Part shown: piece by piece, positions 44,883 through 56,076 of the stretch
How positions within the stretch are numbered: position 1 is the first letter of the stretch
How the letters are laid out: each line of letters starts with the position of its first letter
Origin: Fomes fomentarius
Taxonomy: Eukaryota; Basidiomycota; Agaricomycetes; Polyporales; Polyporaceae
NCBI GenBank assembly: GCA_022606135.1
Contig: JABYQN010000007.1
Coordinates: 2,046,001-2,110,000 of the forward strand
DNA: 64,000 nt
Direction: 5' to 3'
The notes under the pieces: generated by a model
Database searches by the model: none
What the model was told of the DNA's origin: nothing
The model's input: only the letters and a program-made list of their open reading frames with translations
Position numbers and translations under genes: made by a program

Positions 44883-46940
44883 TGGACCCAACACAAGGTT
44901 CCGGGCCTCTCACCTCCTCCTCATCAACTCCTCTTCCACCCCTTGACAATACTTTGGGTGCATGGCTACTAGAAACCTTCATTAGTAACTTGTATATATA
45001 ACAGATGCTGAACTGTCGTGGGATACTCACTACTTCGGCTAGCCTGCAGGGTATTGGTTACAACCAGACGTTTCGTTACTTCCGACTCTATCCGAATGAT
45101 CCTGGATATCTGATGATATGGGTAAGCTTTATAATAAGCTTCACGTTGGGCTATTGTATTGATTACTCACAGGTCATAATCCTACAGTGCGTCTGTCCAT
45201 CGATGATGTTGGCGTGACTCAACCGTATTCAACACGCGAGCTCTAGGATTGCGGAGACGCTCAATACAGTGCTATGCATGCATGTTTGGTGCGTGATTAA
45301 TGTTCACAACTACATGTAGTAGGGATTAATGTCTGCTCATAGCTACTACTACTTGATCACAAATTACTTCAACCCTCTGGTACTATCGCAAACCCCGATT
45401 GGGTGAGAATTGACAGATGATCATCTCCATATGTGACTCATGCTTTTTTTCAGGACATTGAAGGTACAGCAGAGCTTCTACCGAACTGGCCTTTACTGAA
45501 AGCGGTCCTTAAAATCTGGCAGTTTCTCCCAGTATCCGGCGTGAGTGCTCGTAAATCACTGGCTCGTGTTATTGGGGTCTGATAACCAATGGTCAATGCA
45601 GACCATGGCACCAGTGATTACGCAGTTGTGATTATGATCTCCATCTGTATATAACCTTTGAACCACTCACTTAATTCCATAGGTTCTACGCCCGCCGGAT
45701 CTACAAGAGTGAGTGAGTCCTGCAGCTGAGATGAGATTGCCATACTACCTCAGTCACTGATTATACAATAATCACAAGTCAATAAGTGTTTGCTACCCCT
45801 CGCCATCATTGCTGTATGTTTCGTCCTCAGGCTCTGTGTTAATGTAACAAACACCGTCTACTACTCCAGACACTCCTCATATTGGGTCTCACAAGTAAGA
45901 CTCTACTAATGGACTCATGGTTACCCTCCACTAGCACTGATGTCTTCGATCATGTAGGCTGTTATACCGGTAAGAATCAATCCGCAGCAGTTTAAAGTGG
46001 GATCAACTGATAAATTCTGCTAGTGATGACAGCGATTGGGTGAGTTTACTTGTTCGCTGGTCACAGTATGCTGCGGTGAACTGATTCTGTAACAATATGG
46101 GCCAGGTGGAATAAAGGGAACCTGACTGAATACTTGAAGCTCTCTGTGAGCTGCATACATTCTTTGGTATGCCCTTCCCTCGACGAGCAGTGTGACACGA
46201 CCTCGACTCCTATGAACCGAGACAGAGCGCTTACCTTGCGATTCACTGCAGTGTCTTCAACATCGTCGATGTTATATTTGTAAGTTGCCATCAGATAGAC
46301 CGTGTCCCCTGCTTCTCACTGCGCGATTATCCATAGTCTTTTATCTGGCCAAATAATCTCATATATGCCTGTATCTCTATGATCACGACGAAAGGTGAGT
46401 TTTGTACCATGCTACTTTTCCTCCGAACATTTGAGCACGACTGAAACAACTGTTTTCCCGACTCGGATACAGTATACTCAAACACGTTCCTTGTATCGTG
46501 AGCAACTCTCCCTCATAGATTTTATGCGTCCGTTTGCACTCTTTCTTACCTCCGACATGTATCACACATAGGCTAAACACGCGCCAGTCGCTCTCTGCAC
46601 GCGGTATCGCTATGGAAGCTGTGAGTCCATTCACCTCCGCTGTGGTCGGTAGACATGCCACACGGTCTACCCTGTCAAGAGAAAGTCATTCGCGTCATGC
46701 CGGAATGACAATTAATATACAGAAGGTATGGGTGTCTACCGCGGCAATTATATAGCTCACACTCACAATCATGTTCCTCAGACCGTCTCAACAGTCACGG
46801 ATCGGGGCGGCTACAATGAGTCGGCCTTCGGCATTGAGCTCAAAGACATTCATTCTCGGTCGCTGCCTGAACAGGATAGCGCAACGATGAAGTTTAAAAA
46901 GGACACAGAACCAGAGCAGAATGCGATAGACTTAGTTTGA
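44883..46940 (+). CDS. DUF6534-type multi-pass membrane protein, very intron-rich
   Basis: DUF6534 proteins are fungal seven-helix-like membrane proteins of unknown role. Exon 1 (ATG 44883) encodes MDPTQGSGPLTSSSSTPLPP then LDNTLGAWLLETFISN, the typical LDNTLGA start. Downstream pieces in order are QGIGYNQTFRYFRLYPNDPG, RIAETLNTVLCMH, YYYLITNYFNPLVLSQTPIG, FYARRIYK, NKCLLPLAIIA, TLLILGL, VFNIVDVIF, FIWPNNLIYACISMITTK, YSNTFLVSLNTRQSLSARGI, and a hydrophilic tail TVTDRGGYNESAFGIELKDI ending at 46940. Most exons are under 80 nt, and some are only 12-20 nt. The model could not be joined with full certainty between about 45470 and 46130, where an unspliced in-frame stop may exist, so decay in the middle cannot be excluded. 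Confidence 0.6.
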
Positions 46941-48204
46941 TCTTCTTGGCCCGGGTTAGGATCTTGCATAGGTAAGTTGTGAGCATCATCGCTTGGATCC
47001 ACAGAGCACCCTCAGGCGAAGGACTCCGACTGAAGAGTGTCACATTATATTCACCTTCTGTGCTAGTGTGTCTAGACCCTGAACCACCGCTGACATGCTC
47101 TTCGTAACAGTTCAGCTTGTAACATGACACCCCTGCGGCCGAATCATACCTCTACGATCTATCTCTCCTCAGCCAGCATCTCGGAACCATGAGTATTCGC
47201 TCCTCATCACGTCTAAGCAAACGCAGCCACTTACGGGTGTATTTTCACTCTGGTCTAAATAAAAATCTATTGTGCAATGTATGCGTGTCATGTGAGTGAG
47301 AAAGGGTCATGTAGGACGACAGCCACACGGTCACCGCCTTCCGTGTACTGGCTTTTTTGGGACATTTCGCAAGTCAGAAGAGCGGGGGATGCGGGATATC
47401 TCATCGTTCATTGCTCTTACCCTTTCACTGCTGCTAATACCAGTAAAAAACGTATACGTAGCAATGAGCGCGCTCAATGGTCGCTTTTTGATGGCATCCT
47501 CCGGTGGGTTGTTGGAGGGTAGAAGAGAGACGTGCACTCAGGCTGGATCGCAGGGGAACTGACCTTTCCCCCTGGGCTTAGGTCAATGATTCGTACCTGA
47601 CTTTCATACTCCCAGTTACAGGTGCGTGTCGGTCCCGAACGACTGGTTCACGAGTCTACTTTCCTCCCTCTTGCTTGAGGACATAACTGGCAGTGAGTCC
47701 TGAGCTTGATAGTCAGGAACGAGGTATACAGACGACGAAAGGCTGCATACCGCCGCCAGTTCCTTTTCAGAGATGCTAATTGATGTGTTCCAAGTAAGCA
47801 AGTTGTCGCGTACAAGTCTGCGGTGAAAGTTACAATGCCAAGCAATGACAAAGTAATGAGTGCGGCTGCCGGCCTAGCGCCGTTCGTGCTCACGCCCGTC
47901 GCCACAGGCCATCATACATCTCCTCGGTTGTACCTTACATGACATGTTCGTATATTTTCAGGAAGCGTCCCTGAGATTGAAGTGCTCCAAGAGAACCCGA
48001 CCATGTTCATAACTCATCCTGACAGGGAGGCTCGCCGGACTCACCAAAGTTGACCTCCTACTCACTCAACTCAGGGTATCATTTTTTAGACACGACAATT
48101 ATATTCCTGCCGACTATACAATATTACCAGAAGTTCTATAGTCCTGTACTGGTACTTATAGTACTACGTTCGCCACATGGCACCCCTTAACTCATGTCTA
48201 CTTT
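46941..48204. other. Gene-poor region containing a GMC relic
   Basis: No intact gene. Open frames at 47277-47562 have no motif. The only recognised homology is the GMC N-terminal relic at about 47640-47830. Confidence 0.4.
47640..47830 (-). pseudogene. Relic of a GMC oxidoreductase N-terminus
   Basis: The minus strand from about 47822 reads GACTTGTACGCGACA then ACATCA..AGCATCTCTGAAAAGGAACTGGC. It aligns with the start of the intact GMC gene (DLYATRLTLNASSSNISEEE). A base change and a 1-2 base indel break the frame within ten codons; LTWNTSISISEKELA resumes in another frame. About 60 bases on, SGLTASYVLKQEGG resembles the region after the FAD motif. The glycine-rich FAD motif itself is missing. 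Confidence 0.6.
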
Positions 48205-49280
48205 ATCCCTGCAAATCATGGGTGTAAGCTGGCGCAATGGACATGTCACGCACCTGCAGTGGCGACAACGGGAGCCAGTCCGAGACAGTCGATAATTATC
48301 CCGAAGTAGATAAATCGCTGTCATGATGGTGAGCTTCAGCATCCACTAAATGAATACGAGGGCCTCACCACTCGGAGGCTCAGCCTTGCAATGCGCCGCG
48401 CACACCCCGCACAGTCCGAGTCACCCGTCCCCGACAGGTGACTTTACCGGAAAGGCGTTGGCTCTTCTACCTGTCTTCCTGTGTCCTCATGAGGACGACT
48501 TACTTGGAGCGGTAGGAGCCTGAGCGCTACGCGACGCGAACGTCGAATGCCACCAGGTGGGCTTATACTCGACGGAGCGGCTGGCCATCATGATGAGCAT
48601 GCTCGTGGTACTGATGGGGACGATCTAAGGTAAAGTGGGGAGTGCGCAGAAAGCATGAGACGTACGTATTTTGAGTGCCAGCCATGTCATACGACGTGCA
48701 CCATGAGGGGTGGTAGTCATGGGGTAGGTGGTTACCATGCACGCCGTGGTCCCCGTCTAAGGGGACGAGAACTTGAATTTGACACCTGCGCCGCAGTGGT
48801 ATACAGCGGCGCATCGTGCAGGACAACCCTCTGTTACCCATGTCAGCGGCGATAAAGAGGAGGTCATATGAGAACTCACCTGAGAGACGAGGATGTCCGT
48901 TACAGTCCGTCGCGAATAACGAGGACGGACTAGATGAGGTGTACTGTGTCTTCACCCTCTAGCTCTAGCCGTATGGTAGACGTGTGTCTGAGAGCGCAGC
49001 TCAACTCTAAAAGAGAAGAGCGTTGTAGAGGGGAGCGGACATGGTGGTACTGAAGAGAGAGCAGTCCGTCAACTGGGGCAGGTTTTATACCGAAGCGGCT
49101 GGCGTCTGTCAGGCGGAGGTTGGGCAGAGGCTGGGATCAATCTGGCGGAGGCTGGATATCCGGGCTTCGTCAGCTCTTTGGCGGGCGAACAAGAGATGGT
49201 CCGTATTCGGCTCCTCGGCACTGTCACCCTCTTGGCTGCAATTCACCGTTGATGATGATATGTTTGAAATGATAACAGAA
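48205..49280. repeat. Tandem duplicated unit, copy 1
   Basis: Collinear with 49732-50722 in the same orientation. Shared words include AATGCGCCGCGCAC, CCCGACAGGTGACTT, GGAGCCTGAGCG, TACGCGACGCGAAC and ATGCCACCAGGTGG, then ACATGGTGGTACTGA and TTTGGCGGGCGAACAAG. On the minus strand, weak coding-like pieces are seen: EEPNTDHLLFARQRADE near the right end and IIIDCLGLAPVVAT near the left. They suggest a decayed membrane-protein gene, but I cannot name it. No terminal TG/CA repeats or transposase indicate a mobile element. Confidence 0.75.
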
Positions 49281-49731
49281 CAACTCCGAGTCGGATAGAG
49301 TGCCATTGTTGGACAGGATCGCGGTACTAGGAGAACAGCGCCCGAGAATGATCACGAATGAGTCATAGTCGCCTTGTTCATCTCAACCTTGACAAGAACG
49401 CACGATCAACTGGAGGGTGGACATCAAGTGTGTGATCGCGTGAGTGGCATGTTCAACGTTCACATTCTTGCGCGCGGGCCGCGTACTGGTGGTGAATGTT
49501 TACCGCTGTTTGTCCGGTGTGGGTGCGATCGTGAACATGCTGATTGACATAACAAGGCATCTTCTGCCCTTCCTAATTCTGGATCACAAACAGCACTCTC
49601 CATTGACAAAGCACTTATATTTGCCCAACTACTACCGACTAATGCATACATTGCAAGTACGACTACAGTACTAAATTGCTGTACTACTACTACCCCACAC
49701 ACACCCGAGCCTCAACCTCTGTCACGGTCTA
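49281..49731. other. Spacer between the tandem units
   Basis: About 450 bp without recognised features, AT-richer on the right side near 49600-49690. No gene. Confidence 0.35.
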
Positions 49732-50722
49732 GTTTCATTCTGCAAATAGAACTGTGAGGCTGGCGCGATAGACATACCACGCACCTGTGGCGACGGTGAG
49801 AGCGAGTCCAAAATCGATAATCATGAGGTGGGCGGTCGCTGCCATGTCGGTCAGCTTCAACATCATCCACAACACAAACACAACGGACTCACCATTCGGA
49901 GGCTCAGCCCTGCAATGCGCCGCGCACGCTCCGCACAGTCCGAGTCATCCATCCCCGACAGGTGACTTCACCGGAGGGGCGTTGGCTCATCTACCAGTCT
50001 CCCTGCGTCCTTATGAGAACGACTGATCGGGAGCGACAGGAGCCTGAGCGATACGCGACGCGAACATCGGATGCCACCAGGTGGACTTACACCCGACGGG
50101 CGGCTGGAGCGGGTTGCAGTAATGCATGCTGTAGGTTGCGTGTGTCGGACTTCACGCAGTAGAACAGGTGAGAACGAACATACGTGATACCGTGTCCAAC
50201 CATTCCGAGTAGCGTGCGAGATGGAGGCGGAGACAGTGTGGTAGTATCGCGCACGCCACAGCCAGTCGCTGCCGATGTGAGAGGACGGGGACGGCTTTGT
50301 GGACGACCAGTGCCTTTCATCCGAGTCGTCCTAAGTCAGTAATTGAGTTCGAGCGGAGAAGGTGTTCAACCGACTTACAGGGTCATGTCCTGGTATCCGC
50401 CACAGTCTGCGCAGATGAACGATAGACTGGAGGTCGTCACCTCCGCTCTGAGGCTACATCGGAGAGAGGGTGTGCGGTGTGCCCAGACGGCTCAACTAGA
50501 GAAGAGAGAGCCTGCGGGGTGAGAGAACATGGTGGTACTGAGGTAAGAGAAGACCTTCGACCAGCTAGGATTCTATAGGGAGGAGGCTGTCAGCTTCGGC
50601 ACGCGCCCGACGGAGGTTAGCCCTTGAATTCCGTCACACTTTGGCGGGCGAACAAGGGGTCGTCCATACTCGGTTCCTCGGCGCTGCGGTCTCTTGTTTT
50701 TAGGCTACATCTGACGAGATGA
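49732..50722. repeat. Tandem duplicated unit, copy 2
   Basis: Partner of 48205-49280, with many substitutions and small indels. On the minus strand, SDCAERARRIAGLSLRM then an intron-like gap, then LTDMAATAHLMIIDFGLALT, VATG and AWYVYRASLTVLFAE with a stop resemble the C-terminus of a membrane protein. This reading is clearer here than in copy 1, so copy 2 may be the less decayed one. Confidence 0.72.
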
Positions 50723-51018
50723 CAGAGGCGAGCGGAAGAGGCGCCCGAGCATTCATACTTCAAATATGCCATCTACATAGCTGATGATTCTAAACAGCCT
50801 GATGCGCTCGGAGAGAAGGGATGATGGTCCGTGAGAGGCCGCCTTTACCTTTTGAATTCCTCTGACTCGACATGAGTGCTCCACCAAAAGCGACGACGAT
50901 GCAGGGTAGCGAGACCCGTCAATGACATCTTGCGTATGAACAGATTTCGATATATATGCGTATAATGCGATTGATGAACTTCTCATACTAGGTGCCTACT
51001 TTTGCCCCTACTAGTCGC
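50723..51018. other. Short intergenic stretch
   Basis: 296 bp between the tandem unit and the RidA stop; nothing recognised. Confidence 0.3.
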
Positions 51019-51582
51019 TCAGGGAAGCTCGGCGATGCACTCGATTTCCATGTCCGCGCCGAGAGGGAGGGATGCGACACCAATGCAGGTACGCGCGGGT
51101 GGGTTGGTGGGGAAGTACTTGAAGCGTGTTCAGAACAAGTCGTGCTACCCGGGTTGTGGAAGGAAAACAGGGAGCTTACCTCCTGGTAGACCTCGTTCAG
51201 AGGCGCGAAGTCGCGAGGAAGGTTGGTGAGGAAGACGTTGCACTTGAGCACTGCATTGCGGTCCACACCAGCAGCCTTAAGGATCTTGGTCAAGTTGTCA
51301 AGGGCAGCACGCTACAATCGTAGTCAGAACCAGGAATGAGCTCAAGCAGGAGTAGGAGGATAACGCTAGAGACGCACAGTCTGGGCCTGGACACCACCCT
51401 CAACAAGCTTGAACTCGCGGTCAATACCAATATTGCCGGAGACGTAGATCGTCTTTCCGGAGATGATGGCCTGGGCTGTAAGTCGTTCAATTCGCGCGAA
51501 CTCTTCCTAGATGCATGGTATACGCACAGTAGATAGGGAGAGGGGGGTTAGCCTCTTCGGAGAGAACGACCTGCTTCGTCAT
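51019..51582 (-). CDS. RidA/YjgF-family 2-iminobutanoate/2-iminopropanoate deaminase
   Basis: Hydrolyses reactive enamine/imine intermediates released by PLP enzymes; the yeast homologues are Hmf1 (cytosol) and Mmf1 (mitochondria). The ATG at 51582 begins MTKQVVLSEEANPPLP. Then come IISGKTIYVSGNIGIDREFK, LDNLTKILKAAGVDRNAVLK, VFLTNLPRDFAPLNEVYQE, and the active-site segment NPPARTCIGVASLPLGADME with the conserved Arg that binds the substrate carboxylate. It ends IECIAELP. Exons are separated by short introns, one of which interrupts the NEVYQE/PKYFP region. The length of about 130 aa is normal. No presequence is obvious, so it is likely cytosolic. A TATATAAAGG on the minus strand sits about 70 nt upstream of the ATG. 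Confidence 0.93.
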
Positions 51583-52285
51583 GGCGATATGTATACGTTG
51601 TGTGGGTGCGAGGATGGAGTCGTGATGCTCTGAAGCTATAACACGCCTTTATATACCGAATATCTGAGATTATCTGAGGCACTTGTGATCGAAGGCTCCG
51701 TCGACGCCGTTATCGATGGAGCGGACCCTCGCGGACCTGAGGTCATCCGCCCAAAGTGACAAGTTATTCCATATGGCCGGCCAGTTCAAGCCGACCACAA
51801 AACACAAGTTGCTGTTTACCTTGCTTCGTTTTAGAGTCGCATCGACATGTTCTCCATGGAGCAGCACACTATTCAATTTCGAGATAGAAGAAAGAGGCAG
51901 GCCAGGAACAATCTCGATCTCAATGCTGCCCTTTGCTCAAAGTTGCTGCGCGAGGGCGGGCACACCGGACCGGAAACCACTGCGATCGACCAACAGTGGC
52001 GAAACATGGACTAACCGTACAATTTTTGGACGTCGAGAAAGCAGATGTATGTCGGTACATTCATTTGAAAAGCAAGCAAGCCTCGCAAGACGACCACATA
52101 TCTTGAGCAATGGAACAGAACAAGAGAGACCTGGCATTCGGACTGGTCGGTCCGACTCGGAATGCAGGCGTCTAATCCATCAGGTTCTCAGGCGTTAGCG
52201 CCGTGGCAGAGGCGCGTGTGGCTGAGAATCTTGAAGGGAAAAACTGCACAGCGACTGTATAGCTCTATGCGCCTCCAGTCCGTTG
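51583..52285. promoter_or_regulatory. Divergent upstream region between RidA and the H15 gene
   Basis: About 700 bp. TATATAAAGG (minus orientation, about 51648-51657) is a good TATA box for RidA. No clear element is seen for the H15 gene. The open frame at 51716-52198 has no motif. Confidence 0.45.
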
Positions 52286-54521
52286 ATGGTCCACCCGGCC
52301 TCCCCTCCTCCAGCGGCTTCGTCCGCCCAAAATGGCTCAGGTGTGTATTTCTATCCAAGCATATCCTGTATTCCAGCCAATGACATATGTGCTTCAGTTG
52401 AGAATACATCTCCATTAAGTCCGAGTGCGAACCCGGATTCCCGCAAGACGTACCTCAGCCTCCTCCCACACGAACAAATCATCGAAATATGCCTGCTCTT
52501 CGAGCCTCATGTTCCTCTGAACGTCAAGTCTACTGTCTGGCCCGCCGATCTTGAAGCTGCCATCCTTGAGCTGAAGAAGAAAGCCTCTGCGCTCGCTCAG
52601 CCTCAGTCTCAGTCCCAGCCTGATCCCGCGATTGTACCGACACCCGCGACAAATGGCGCGCATGTAGGTTTATTTGCTCATCAAGTGCACCCACCAGGAC
52701 GCTATGCATCGCCTCCGCCATTGGACGAGGTTCCGCCGATGGGGTCGCTGAGGGATCCCGCAGAGGAAGCCAGGGAGAAAGAGAAGGCAAGTGCCGCCAC
52801 CGCTGCTTCAACCTCTACCGCTGCCCCACCATCTACATCATACCCTCCAACAAATGGAGACTCCTCTATCCGACAAGCTACTCCTGGCTCTCATGCCGCG
52901 ACGTCCCTACCCCAAGGGCAGCCTGCAACTCTACATCCTCCTGCCCCATATCCTTATGGACCCTACGGCTATCCCATGCCGCCACCCCCTCAAGGCCAGC
53001 AAGGCGCATATCCGCACATACCATACTACTCTCAACCTGGGTACTCTTCACATTACCCGTATTCCCACTATCCCCCGCCCCCAGGGTACCCTGCTCCTCC
53101 ACCCGGACCCACCTCTCCCCCACCTCATGCGCACGGCTCTCAGCCGCTCTTCAACTCTAACCCATTGGTCCGTCCACCTATACATCCGTCGACTGCGGTA
53201 CCGCAGCCGCCACCTCCACCGCCCTCTGGTGAAGACTTGCCTTCGTACGAGGAGATGATTGTGGAGGCGTTGTTGGATTGCGGGGAGTCGGAAGGTGCAG
53301 CGCCCAAAGATCTGTTCACATGGATGGCATCCCGGTATCCCCTACAGACGAATTTCCGGCCAAGCGCGAGCCAGGCATTACAGAAGGCATACAAGAGGGG
53401 ACGGCTGGAGAAGAGGGCGGGTGGGAAGTATCGTTTGAATGCAGCATGGGAGGGAGGAGCGGTACGTATTCAGCGAGTAGATTATCGCGGCGCCCCTCAT
53501 CTTTTCTCTGTTCATCCCGCAGACCTCGAAGCGTACAACGCGTCGACCGCAAACCCTTGCCCAGACTACCTACGCTATGCAACACCCCCCACCACCACCC
53601 TCATCGCCCTTCACACACGCCCCGCTGCAACACAACCGACAATCACCTGCTCCCGCGCAACAACCCTACAACGGATACCCATACCAGTACCCATACGGGC
53701 ACTATCCAGGGTATCCTCCCCCAGACCAGCCAGTCCAGCCATCGCAAGACAAACACTCAACTCCTACCCATCCCGAAGGCGCAGTAGCAGCGAAAGCGAG
53801 TGAAAACAGGGACGACGGAGGTGACGGCGGCGACCCCTGGGAGGCCGCACAGCACATCCTCAAAGCGATCAACTTCAGCCGACTCGCGCAGAACTCCAAC
53901 AACGCGAGCGCTTCTTCCTCTGCCTCTGCAGACGCGCCTGACGCAGACGACTTCAGCGCGATGCTCAGCGCGATTGCTGCCGCGGCTGCGTCGGGGCGTG
54001 CGGAGCCTCCGCGGACGACGCTCACGGACGACGAGCGCGCGTCGTTGCAGGCGCAACTTGCGCTCCTTGCTGCTCAGCTTACAGAGATCGCGGACGCTGA
54101 GGAGGAGGATGGTAATGGTCCTGCGCTTCCCGCTTCCGCTTCCGCACCGGTGCCACCACCTGTTCAAGCTCAACCTACCCCTCCACTTCCACCTCCACCT
54201 GCGCCTTCCACGCAGTGTCAGCCCCTGCCTCAGCCGCAGCCCCATGTTCATGTTAAACCCCACCCTCCTCAACAGCAGCCAGTCCCGCCCAAACCTGTCG
54301 AGCAGCCCCCACCGCCAATAGCGGCATATTCGGGCGCGCACCTCATGTTGGACGTGAACGCGTTCCCCGAGGTTTTCTTGCCCCCTCCTCCTCCAGGGAC
54401 TGCGAGCGGCGCACAGACAGAGGTGGACGGAGAGGGGAGCGACGACGACGACGAGGATATGGAGGACGTCGTCGTGCCACCAATGCCGGCCGCCGCTGGG
54501 CAGACACCCTTACGGACATGA
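52286..54521 (+). CDS. H15 (linker-histone-like winged helix) domain protein, proline-rich
   Basis: Three exons (52286-52340, 52398-53461, 53523-54521) total 2118 nt, coding for 705 aa in frame. Residues about 20-90 contain a short conserved region (KTYLSLLPHEQIIEICLLFE, then VWPADLEAAILELKKKASAL). A long Pro/Tyr/Gly-rich low-complexity stretch follows (YPYGPYGYPMPPPP repeats). A globular H15-type winged helix sits at about residues 320-390 (LPSYEEMIVEALLDCGESEG, then KDLFTWMASRYPLQTNFRPS and KAYKRGRLEKRAGGKYRLNA). The C-terminal third has an acidic helix (FSAMLSAIAAAAASGRAEPP, SLQAQLALLAAQLTEIADAE), more proline runs and an acidic end DDDDEDMEDVV. A chromatin or transcription role is likely. 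A copy of its 3' part lies at 60246-61120. Confidence 0.82.
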
Positions 54522-54940
54522 AGCTGTAGGTTTACTGTCCTTTGTCCTCTGTATCAGATTTATAGGCGCGGGGAAGGCTCAATGGAGCGTGCTCTCTGTT
54601 CATTTCTTCTATCTTGTGCTGGACGCCGGCATATATGGTATTCGACATGATGAGACGTCTCAACTACGCGCCATGTCAGTGCAAATGCACCGCGCTCTCA
54701 AGCTCCCCAAGTCTCGACGTTGATGGGCCCAGATCCGTGAATTGCTGGGATGGTCGTCCCACGACGCGGCGTTGGGCAAGCCGTTCACCTGCCACCGTCG
54801 CGGTCCACCGTCAGGTTGTCTGTTGTCGAGTCTGTCGAGGTGGTGGAGCTGTACGTACACCAGCGCGTCGCGCCTACTGAAGGACAGCACCTAAAGCGCG
54901 ACCAGCGCTGCGGCCGTGGACCCATAAGAATCCATAAGAT
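53950..54940. repeat. Dispersed duplication, source copy (partner 60246-61120)
   Basis: The last about 190 codons of the H15 gene plus about 420 bp downstream reappear at 60246-61120 in the same orientation, with about 80 nt of coding sequence missing there. Shared words include GGAGGAGGATGGT, CCCATTCATG-like stretches, GTACGTACACCAGCGCGTCG and CGACCAGCGCTGCGGCCGTG. This copy is taken as the source because its frame is open. Confidence 0.85.
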
Positions 54941-56076
54941 GTGATGTCTTAGGGGGCCGGTTGCCCTCATCCTCGTTGGCTTGTGATTCATGAGTGGGAT
55001 AACTTATGAGGTACGTTCCGTCTGACTGATCATGCTACCTCTTGTCTGCACCGTCTTTTATACCCGTAAGTACTACCCTTATACCTTGCTGCTGTTGGTG
55101 CCCCGCACAGGATCGATGCCGCGATCCATCCTAGTGTTCTTGTCCATCCTCGCTGGGTATTGACTGGAGGAGACCCATTTAGTAACGCCGATGTACATGC
55201 GTTTCCCGCCGCGCGACTACGGCTGATCTTGCATGAAGAGCTGGTGCGACCCGTTCAAGACATGGCAGTCCCTACCAGACGCCTCTGAACGAAATTTTGC
55301 AAGCTTATTCGTTCGACCCACAGGCTGATCTCACTACGAATCAACAAACGCTCGTGCTCAGGCTGGGAGGTACAGTGAGCAGTTATCGATTCCCAGAGAA
55401 TGCTGATTCCATTGTAATGTACTACAGCCGCGTCTCGCTGCAACTTTACAAGATGGAACGTCTCGCTTAAAGGGGTACACTCCCATTTCACCACGCACCA
55501 CAGAATTATGCTTTCGACTTCATGTGGATCGTCTACTAGTACTGGCACAGTGTGAACTTAGCAATCGTCCTTCAGCCGAAAGTGACTCAGATGTGTTCTG
55601 CGCCTGGGATCGAAATGCAACCTGCATTCATATTGCATGCTCCTTGGTATAGTAACGACAATGCCTACAATGCATGATATGGTGACCACAGTCTTTCGTC
55701 ACAAGTGCAAGAACGATACAGCCTGCAGGAGAGCCTAGGCTGCAGGCCGCGCCTTGCACTTGGGCCTATGGTGTGTGGCCCAAGGAGTCGCGCCTGCAAT
55801 ATCCTCCAGCATGGCCTGAAGTGGATGAAGTAGGAGCGGTTCAAGAAGGTCCTTCGATGAGCTTGGAAGGAAGATGCTGGAGAGGATCATGTGGCTACAG
55901 GAGAGTGAATGGGGATGTGTATGATACTCGATTGCGGATGAACGAGCGGTGAGCAATATGTACCACTGGCATTATAACCGTAGTCCGAATAACCCCAAGT
56001 TCCAGGCACTGGTATACTACACTCAAATACAAGCTTTACAAGCCAACGACAAGAAGGTGGTCAACGTGCAGCCAGA
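54522..56076. other. Gene-poor region
   Basis: About 1.55 kb. The first 420 bp belongs to the duplicated segment. A stretch at 55111-55288 on the plus strand starts after a possible acceptor (GCACAG) and is open for about 59 codons (HPSVLVHPRWVLTGGDPFSN, ARLRLILHEELVRPVQDMA), which looks coding, but no family is recognised. The rest shows nothing. Confidence 0.35.

Noticed and set aside
48205..50722. LTR-retrotransposon with two direct repeats
   Set aside because: The 450-bp interior is far too small, and no TG...CA ends, primer-binding site or polymerase motif is seen.
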